Assembly (NCBI GenBank): GCA_037951105.1
Contig: JBAMJV010001781.1
Span: forward strand, 166,535 to 230,534
Reading direction: 5' to 3'
From: Echinarachnius parma
Taxonomy: Eukaryota > Echinodermata > Echinoidea > Clypeasteroida > Echinarachniidae
Length of the DNA: 64,000 nt
Part shown: positions 57,621-64,000 of the stretch, one piece after another
How the letters are laid out: every line of letters begins with the position of its first letter
Position numbering within the stretch: the first letter of the stretch is position 1
The notes under the pieces: generated by a model
The model's input: the letters and a program-made list of their open reading frames with translations, nothing else
Databases searched by the model: none
Told to the model about the DNA's origin: nothing
Made by a program: the position numbers and the translations under genes

Positions 57621-58190
57621 CGCTCTTGTAAAATTCATCCAACTACAGGTCACTTTCTCGCGTATAGAATCATCTTTGCGCGACACGTAAAAACCACTTT
57701 TGTTGTACCTCATTGGTCGTTCTTTAGGAAAGGAATCGAATCGCCAAACCGCCTCACTAGAATGCATCAACATGACAGTGAACTTCACAAGCCCCTCCCA
57801 CTTTAAGGTGACGTAGGCAGAGTAGGTGCCGTTGCCATAGTCCCAAACCTCCCCGTCTGAGCTGGTGCCAGCTTTGAATGTGTCATTGAGGGTAAATGCC
57901 TTCACACGGAAGTAGTCATCACCTGACACTTTGGCCTCGTTCCGTCCGTTGAGCGCGTGGATGCGAAGTTCAACTTCATCGCAGATGCGATAGGTCTCCT
58001 GCACGTTCACGACCTCGTAATACGAAAACTGCGCACTTGTCATGTCTTCCAGGGTGTGCCACCACGAGTGCGGTTTAGAGGTTGTCACATCTTGGTACTC
58101 GTGTGGGTTGATGCGAACGTTCAGGTTGGGGCAGAAAGGATTGTGGGTCAACATACTGCTTTTTTCTTTCCGCAATGGTGAATGACGTTT
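57621..58190 (-). CDS. NXPE family gene, exon with neurexophilin-like domain
   Basis: Minus strand, with acceptor CCCTTGTTTCTCATTACAG before 58190 and donor GCG/GTAAGC after 57621. The 190 codons (570 nt) start and end in phase 0. They begin KRHSPLRKEKSS, then SYYEVVNVQETYRICDEVEL, VKAFTLNDTFKAGTSSDGEV and WDYGNGTYSAYVTLKWEG, the immunoglobulin-like neurexophilin fold of NXPE N-termini. It ends with SGFYVSRKDDS and CSWMNFTRA. NGT and NDT are possible N-glycosylation sites, in line with a luminal or extracellular protein. The ATG at 58250 lies upstream of the acceptor and is not the start. The anchor/signal exon must be further upstream and was not found. Confidence 0.9.
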
Positions 58191-58199
58191 CTGTAATGA

Positions 58200-59284
58200 G
58201 AAACAAGGGAATGAGTGAATTATATATACCGTCTTAAAACACATTATCAATTAACCAAGATAAGCCAAACTACCTTTGATTGGCAAATGTATGGATTTTT
58301 AGAAGAAAAAAGTTATATTTTGCGCCCAGGTGAGCCTTATACAGGTGTGTGTTCACCTACCGCTGATCAACATGGACAAAATAACTGTCATCACCAGGAG
58401 CGGATCTAGCTTTTTGCTAGGGGGGGGGGGGGGGGGGTTGACCCAATGACGATGCGGATACTGTGTGGGTCTGGACACATGATGGCGTGTTTCTATGCAC
58501 ATCACATTTTCACTTGGCAGCCCGAGAGGGGGGGGGGGGGGGGGGGGGTTAAACCCTCTAACCCCCCCCCCCCCCCGTAGATCCGCCACTGATTACCCAG
58601 ACCCCCACTGCCCACATAACTACAACAAGCCTTCATTCTGGTGAAACCATTGCCGCCCCAAGAAGAAAGAAAACAACAACACTGATCTACGGTCTTCTCA
58701 AACCGAAATACTGGCCATTGTGTTTTCATGAAGCTGACTTCATAATCTGGATCTCTGTCTATTTTCTGTACACCATAGACATGTTTACACCCACTCACTG
58801 CTTCGATTAAATGACAATATATCGACGAGTTGAGCATTTACTGGACTAATTTATGCAATAATCGAACGCCCTCATTCTCTTATTGTAATATCTTATTGAC
58901 ACTGGTCATTACAAAACAAATATGTGATTTCAAGCGCTACGTAAAATGGCTGTTTCTATGCATGAATACGCTCGGTTTGGCTTGTCTTTTACTTTGTACA
59001 TGGCTGACGTCACTAGCCTTCTCTGTCAATTGCGTGCAAGTCAATGACTGAGGGGTATCCATCCTTGCATACCAACAACACACGCCCTCTTTGTTTGGTT
59101 CTTTGTTAATTTTCCTTTTGTAGTATTTTTATGCGATAATTATTGAAGTCGTTCTCCGAACCTGAGCTACCTCGGTGTGATTATATTCGGCCTCTAAAAT
59201 CAAAAGGCGATGATTCCGACACAAATTAAAAAAGAGTGTCTCAAAAACTAACGCTGATTCCAACAAATAAATCTGCGAGCTTCA
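58200..59284. other. Upstream flank of the NXPE exon; only a MITE recognised
   Basis: Apart from the G/C-armed MITE at 58395-58591 no exon with a signal peptide or transmembrane segment was found on the minus strand. Confidence 0.4.
58395..58591. mobile_element. Short hAT-like MITE with G/C-run arms
   Basis: CAGGAGCGGATCTAG at the left and the reverse of CAGTGGCGGATCTAC at the right. Internal G runs (58420-58437, 58528-58548) face a C run (58562-58576). No clean target duplication. Confidence 0.65.
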
Positions 59285-59292
59285 TTCATTTT

Positions 59293-60382
59293 CAGGGGTG
59301 TCGATCCTGGGGGGGCAGGGGGGGGCGGTCGCCCCCCCAATGAAAATATTGGGGGGGGCGAACATATCATTTCGCCCCCCCAATAATTCCGAAAATGAGG
59401 AAGAAAAAAATCGAGTGATATAATGCCAAAGAGGGGAAAGACATAACAATAATTAATCTTCAAAATAGCCGTTTTTTAGTTTGAAAAGGACTGTAAATCT
59501 CTTTTTTTGCCGCGCGCTTCGCGCGCATACAGTTTCTCATATTGCAAGTTTCATTTGGGTTGCGGGAACTCACCTTTTGAAATGTGTTGGGCAGCGTAAT
59601 TTCTCAAAAGCACACCTCAAACGAAGTTTATTAAACCCTCATCTATAGATAGCACACCATAATCACAGAAAATAAAATAATCTCGGTACATATGCGCTGA
59701 ACGCAAATCAAATTGGAATATCATGTCCCCCCACATTTGAAAAAGGAGCAGATTGTCCCCCTCCCTTTGTCATTATGTATGTTTGGTTCCATACCTATAT
59801 ACTTCATATTACGTGAAATTTCTGTCTCAGGTGTGCACCAAATCGCACAATTTCACGCCCCAAAATACAAAAGCTCCCTACTGTGGGAGGGGGACACCCC
59901 CTCCCACACCCTCCCCCGCTCGGTCGCTTCGCTTCCTCGCAATGTCTCCCCTACACTTTTGAGAAATTGTTGACGCCCTTGCTTAGTTTCATGGGAGTCC
60001 AATGCCCTAGACTATATCGATGGCTCTATAGTATACATGATCACGTGGATCCATCTCATGCAAGGCTCAGTCTTTTCCTCGCTATGCCCTTTAAAAATAC
60101 GTTATGAGTAGGTTCACTATTTTATACAATTTTAACACCCATGCTAGGAGCAAATGTCTGAAATCTAAAAGCTTCCGGGGGCTCCGCCCCCTGGACCCCA
60201 TTATTGTCCCCAAATGTGGGTGCCCCCCAAAGTCAGGTCTTCGAGCCATCAAGACACTTTCAATGAGCGCATAATAAAACTTCCGGGCATGCCAATGTGG
60301 GGCTTTTAGCTCTCTCAGTGGTCACTCTGGAAAAATTTTCAAATTTCGCCCCCCCAATCTCAAAAACGGATCGACACCCCTG
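59293..60382. mobile_element. Non-autonomous hAT element with perfect 8-bp TSD
   Basis: Ends CAGGGGTGTCGATCC and GGATCGACACCCCTG (15-bp perfect inverted repeats). TTCATTTT is duplicated on both sides (59285-59292 and 60383-60390), diagnostic of hAT. Just inside the ends are GCCCCCCCAAT/ATTGGGGGGGC boxes. 1090 bp, no transposase. Confidence 0.92.
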
Positions 60383-60419
60383 TTCATTTTGGTGCAAAGA
60401 ATTTTCTGTTTTCCATGTT

Positions 60420-61784
60420 GGGTCATTCCATGTCAAATCACCCAATGGATTTCATCTCACCCTCTTCAAATTTGCTAAAATTGGGTAATTAGGGTAATTG
60501 AGGTTTTGAAAGCCCAGATTTCAAGCTTGATCTGCATTACCGATTTAGCGCTACAGCACATCCTTTCTTCCATGTTTTTGGCCAAAATGGACGTGGCTAG
60601 CAATTTCAAGTTGCCCTTGCTCGATTACTACTGAGAAAGCTTTGTTGAATGTGGAAACATTTGAAAGAGCATTTAATTACCAATCTAGACTAGGAGGGGT
60701 CTAAAGTGAAAACACTACTTGATGTTTACTTTGAACTATGATTTTCCCATGTGGATCAAATAGTTTTTGGTCTAAATTTGTTCTAAATTGTACTTCAAGA
60801 TGTTTTATACAAAATCTGAACAAAATTGAAGGTATATTATTTTTCATTTCAATTTTATCTAAAAAAGATCGGTGGTATCAGATTATACACATAGTCCCAT
60901 AAACAGATTCTTTTGTTCACCCTAAACTTTTTGGCTAGAACATTTTGAATATCAATAGAAAACCTTCTACTGGAGTGACACAAGATCTTTTATCTGTCTG
61001 TGTCATTGAAAGAGTCTGGTGGCACGGGGTTATTATGAATATGGTCTTTCAAAATCCTTCAAAATCTGAAATATTTTGCTGGGAAATCAGTGAAAACTAT
61101 TGGAAAATACATTAAATTGGTTCATCAAATTATGACCATGACATTTTACATTTAATGTTCTCTCAATATGTTCAATTTCACTGTCAGAGAATAAAGTTTA
61201 ATGGTCATAATAGTCAAATGAAGCGAAGATGTCATGAAAGCTCTTGAGATAAGTGAATCCAACGCATGGATGTGTGTGTGGGACTGTATTGGGAATTGTA
61301 TAAAAAGTAAAATTTATGATAAAAATAAAACGAAAAATATTATATCTCCAATTCTTTTATAAAGTGTTAATAACATCTAAGGGAACAATTTATGATGTAT
61401 TTTAGCAAAAATACATTTCATCAAATTAATTTCAACATTTGTCAAATTAAAGTTAAAAGTAAATGTCAATATGCTATTGTGTGTTATACCCCTTCATCGG
61501 AAAAATCTTTTCTATATCTAGATTCATGATTAAATACTCTCTCAAATGATACAACTTTAAACCTAGTTGGCCTTTTAGTAATCAAGAAATAGCCATTTGA
61601 AAACAGGACAAAAACACAACATAAGGATGCGCTGTAGCATAAAAAAACATTCGGACGAAATGTCTAAAACTTGAAATTTGGGATGTGTAAGCCTAAATCT
61701 CCATTTCTACCAAACTTCAGAAAATTTAAAGCGGGTACGATGAGAAATTCCCAAAATTGTGGGTGATTTAACATGGAATGACCC
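60420..61784. mobile_element. TIR element GGGTCATTCCATG, relative of 16758-19254
   Basis: GGGTCATTCCATGTCAAATC at the left and the inverse of GGGTCATTCCATGTTAAATC at the right. Flanking 4-mers are TGTT and TTTT, near-identical. 1365 bp, AT-rich, no ORF. The left interior matches 17789-18180. Confidence 0.75.
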
Positions 61785-62664
61785 TTTTATTAGTCGTGTC
61801 CACACGGTAAATGCCAAACTTAAAGTTATCTCATAGTAATCTTGTGGTTTGCAATCTTTAAGTTATCTTGTAAGTATCTTGTAGTTTGCGCCCGTTTGGA
61901 CACGCTAAACTCGTAGTTTGCAAACTACAGGATTGACGCATTTGAAACTTGTAGTTATCCTGTGGTTTACAAATTTGGGATTTGAGATTTGTAATATCAA
62001 GAAATAAAGATGCTGTCTACATGTAAGTATACACTTAACTATTGCATAGTTATAGTTACTTATATAGTAAGCTCAATTTTAGTGGGCATAGAGAGAAGTC
62101 CTGAATAAAACTATTCAATGAGTACAGGGCCGGGATTGGGATGGGCCAAATAACCTGAATGGGGGTCCAGGGGGCACAGCCCCCGGAAGATTTTGGATTT
62201 GGGCAGTTTAGCACTATCAAAAAGTGGTTTAAACAGTCAGGCGCAAGATTCCTTTTCCAATCTTTCTGAAAAGCATGGTTTTTCCAATCTGTTGGACCCT
62301 AATGAAGTATGCATAAGCCGTACATCCATCGTGCAACGCGCTACCCCGCGTGTTACGTCTATGGGAAGATAAATTTTTACTTTTGAACCTCAGTCGCTTA
62401 CAAAATTATTACGAGAAGTCTAACCCAGTCAATTGTTTAAGAATTGGTTTACTAAGAGATGAATAACGAAAGTTCTTGTTTTCGAAAAAGAAATAAATGG
62501 AACCAGTCATTTTGAGAAAATCTATTCGGAATACGTAATTAGGGGTATAATTTTGAAAAATTAAGCTTCAAACGGCCGTTGCTAGAATTGCAGTACAGCC
62601 GCACATGATCGGGTATATGGTGAAAATTATGAACATGCTATAACATGCTATAACATATTCGTCG
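61785..62664. other. Non-coding stretch, possible small elements
   Basis: GTGTCCACACGGTAAA (61798) and GTTTGGACACGCTAAA (61904) surround repeated TTGTAGTTTGC modules. TCCAGGGGGCACAGCCCCC (62167) echoes CCGGGGGCTCCGCCCCCTGG inside the hAT element (60175). No gene. Confidence 0.4.
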
Positions 62665-63062
62665 CTGGGCTGTTAAAACCTCGTATCTCATACTTTGGCG
62701 AAAATTACTTTTTTTGATTAATGTGAAGTTTAAGGTGTAATAAGGTATAATGGGGTGTAATAATTATGGTGTAATAAGGTGTTTAAGTTATTATTCATCT
62801 TCTAATAACATCTTAAAACATAATGTCAAAATTCATCTTTTTGAAACCTCATTTTAGGATTTAGTTCGAAAACCTCGTAACTCAATTTCCGGCCTTCTAA
62901 ATTATTTTTCGTTCATTTCAACCATTTCATATCGAATTGATTATCACACATAGTCTTAAGTTCAAATAACATTGCCTACGCACATAATTTGTTAAAATAA
63001 GAATGTTTTTTCGCTCTCCTTAAAATGTTTTTCTTTTGAGATACGAGGTTTTAACAGCCCAG
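62665..63062. mobile_element. MITE with 26-bp perfect inverted ends
   Basis: CTGGGCTGTTAAAACCTCGT then ATCTCA at the left; exact inverse at 63037-63062. A third copy of AAAACCTCGTAACTCA lies inside (62868). 398 bp, non-coding. Confidence 0.75.
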
Positions 63063-63307
63063 GGATAACATTGGATAACAAGAAATTATGCATGTATGTG
63101 TGCGTGTATATAGCTCGTTTCCAAAAGAGGTTAGGTCCATTTTCCATCAAAATTCATTTGTTTAGCTTAATTTATAGATTTTGCGCAACTCTATCCGGTA
63201 AAGCTAACATAAAACTCATACTGGAAAGTTGTGAACATCTACAAAGAAAATTCAGTTTTTTTTTTCCCAGAAGATGTTAGGTCCAACCCAGTTTGTTTCC
63301 AAAAAAA

Positions 63308-63346
63308 GTTAGGTAAAAAAAAACAAAAAAAAAAAAAACAGAAGGT
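63308..63346. repeat. A-rich tract
   Basis: AAAAAAACAAAAAAAAAAAA type low complexity. Confidence 0.8.
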
Positions 63347-63349
63347 GCT

Positions 63350-63640
63350 GTGTATGCATGTTTGTATGTGTGTGTGTATATGCGTATGTGTGTACATATT
63401 ATGTGCAAATGTGTGTGCATGGATGCGTGTGAGTGAGTGAATATGTGCATGTGTTAGTGTGTATCTACTCGTGTGTGTTGTAAGTGTGCGTGTTTGTGTG
63501 TGTATGCCTGTGTATAAGTGCGTATGTTTGCGCGTATACATGTCTGTGTGCGTATATTTGTGTGTATGTTTGCAAGTGTGTGTCTGTATGTGTGTGTACG
63601 TGTATGTGTGTTTGCTTGTGGGTGTATAATAGCACTGTTT
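63350..63640. repeat. TG-rich degenerate microsatellite
   Basis: GTGTGTATATGCGTATGTGT-type repeats. Cys/Val and Thr/His ORFs across it are artefacts. Confidence 0.85.
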
Positions 63641-63709
63641 ATTATGTTTGGTCAAGATTTATGATACTTATGATATTTATAATTCATTATACTATAATTG
63701 TTGTATTTC

Positions 63710-64000
63710 TTAAAGGGACAGGTCCACTTTTACAAAACGTCTGAACAGCTTTCAGTTGACGGATGGGGATCAATGTAACACGCAAAAAAAAAATCAGAGC
63801 GAACAGCCCTCTAATTTAGATTCTACGAATGAAAAACGAATGCGTCCCTCCATTTAAACTATATATCGGTCAATAAAGGAGTTCAACTGATTTAGCATAA
63901 TATTACAACAATATAGTACTAATTCTGGTAAAGGTATTGTGAAGCCGACATTTGTTAACGTATGTCACGGAAAAAGATCTCAAAAAGAAAGAATATATAA
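63710..64000 (-). mobile_element. TTAA MITE family II, inverted copy running off the window
   Basis: TTAAAGGGACAGGTCCACTTTTAC and the following 280 bp match the reverse complement of 21381-21095 with only a handful of differences by eye. Confidence 0.85.

Noticed and set aside
58190..58250. ATG at 58250 as the start of the NXPE-like protein
   Set aside because: The preceding 20 codons are followed by a strong acceptor (CTCATTACAG) exactly where homology begins, so this part is intron.
63239..63744. Cys/Val and Thr/His ORFs near the right end
   Set aside because: Degenerate TG microsatellite.

Overview
This is a eukaryotic (metazoan) genomic window with few genes and many repeats. The evidence is spliced coding exons with good donor and acceptor sites, non-LTR retrotransposons with APE-type endonuclease and LINE-type reverse transcriptase, hAT, Tc1 and TTAA-type DNA elements, microsatellites, and no bacterial gene packing. 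A 2A-type LINE, an NXPE-family gene and the mixture of MITEs suggest a marine invertebrate, perhaps a deuterostome such as an amphioxus, hemichordate or echinoderm. That placement is an impression, not a demonstration.

Host genes. Two genes can be supported, both on the minus strand. (1) At 1.1-4.3 kb there are candidate exons of an unidentified gene (4148-4321, 2653-2825, 1743-1867, possibly 1131-1281) with compatible phases. (2) At 44.7-58.2 kb there are three exons of an NXPE-family (neurexophilin/PC-esterase) gene (57621-58190, 53833-54008, 44657-45512). Their splice phases join perfectly and together give the neurexophilin-like domain, a Cys-rich linker and the GDS/DxxH esterase domain; the 5' exon(s) with the membrane anchor or signal were not found. 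Its two introns (3.6 and 8.3 kb) are filled with LINE fragments and MITEs.

Retroelements. There is a very young, non-coding LTR element at 5200-7895 (TG...CA LTRs, 4-bp TSD GGCT, LTRs differing by one substitution and one 3-bp indel). A LINE ORF1 fragment (about 11.95-13.42 kb, +) is fused tail to tail with a 3'-truncated LINE carrying a 2A-like motif, APE endonuclease and RT (13.42-16.67 kb, -). Other LINE remnants are at 31.2-33.0 (+), 40.3-41.0 (-), 47.8-48.4 (-) and 48.65-49.02 kb (+). A nearly intact 5'-truncated RTE-like RT lies at 54.18-56.43 kb (+).

DNA elements. A dead Tc1-like element is at 29060-30271 (TIRs plus TA). A non-autonomous hAT at 59293-60382 has a perfect 8-bp TSD. Three TTAA-flanked MITE families recur along the window. 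A 2.5-kb element at 16758-19254 (4-bp TSD ACTA) has nine copies of a GGTAACGGAAGGAC motif, and a relative lies at 60420-61784. A 1.7-kb TIR element is at 22379-24097. A complex inverted duplication has arms at about 26.58-30.37 kb and 34.25-37.08 kb. Another TIR element at 49.02-49.94 kb has arrays of TTCGTC boxes at both ends. Several long hairpins, homopolymer G/C tracts, microsatellites and two satellite-like arrays (144-bp and 33-bp units) complete the picture.

How it works together: apart from the two host genes, the window is a layered record of transposition. Nesting gives relative ages: the Tc1 element is younger than the inverted duplication, the TTAA elements at 20.7-21.9 kb sit back to back on one TTAA site, and a hairpin interrupts a LINE RT remnant. 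The LTR element and the window-end TTAA MITE look youngest.
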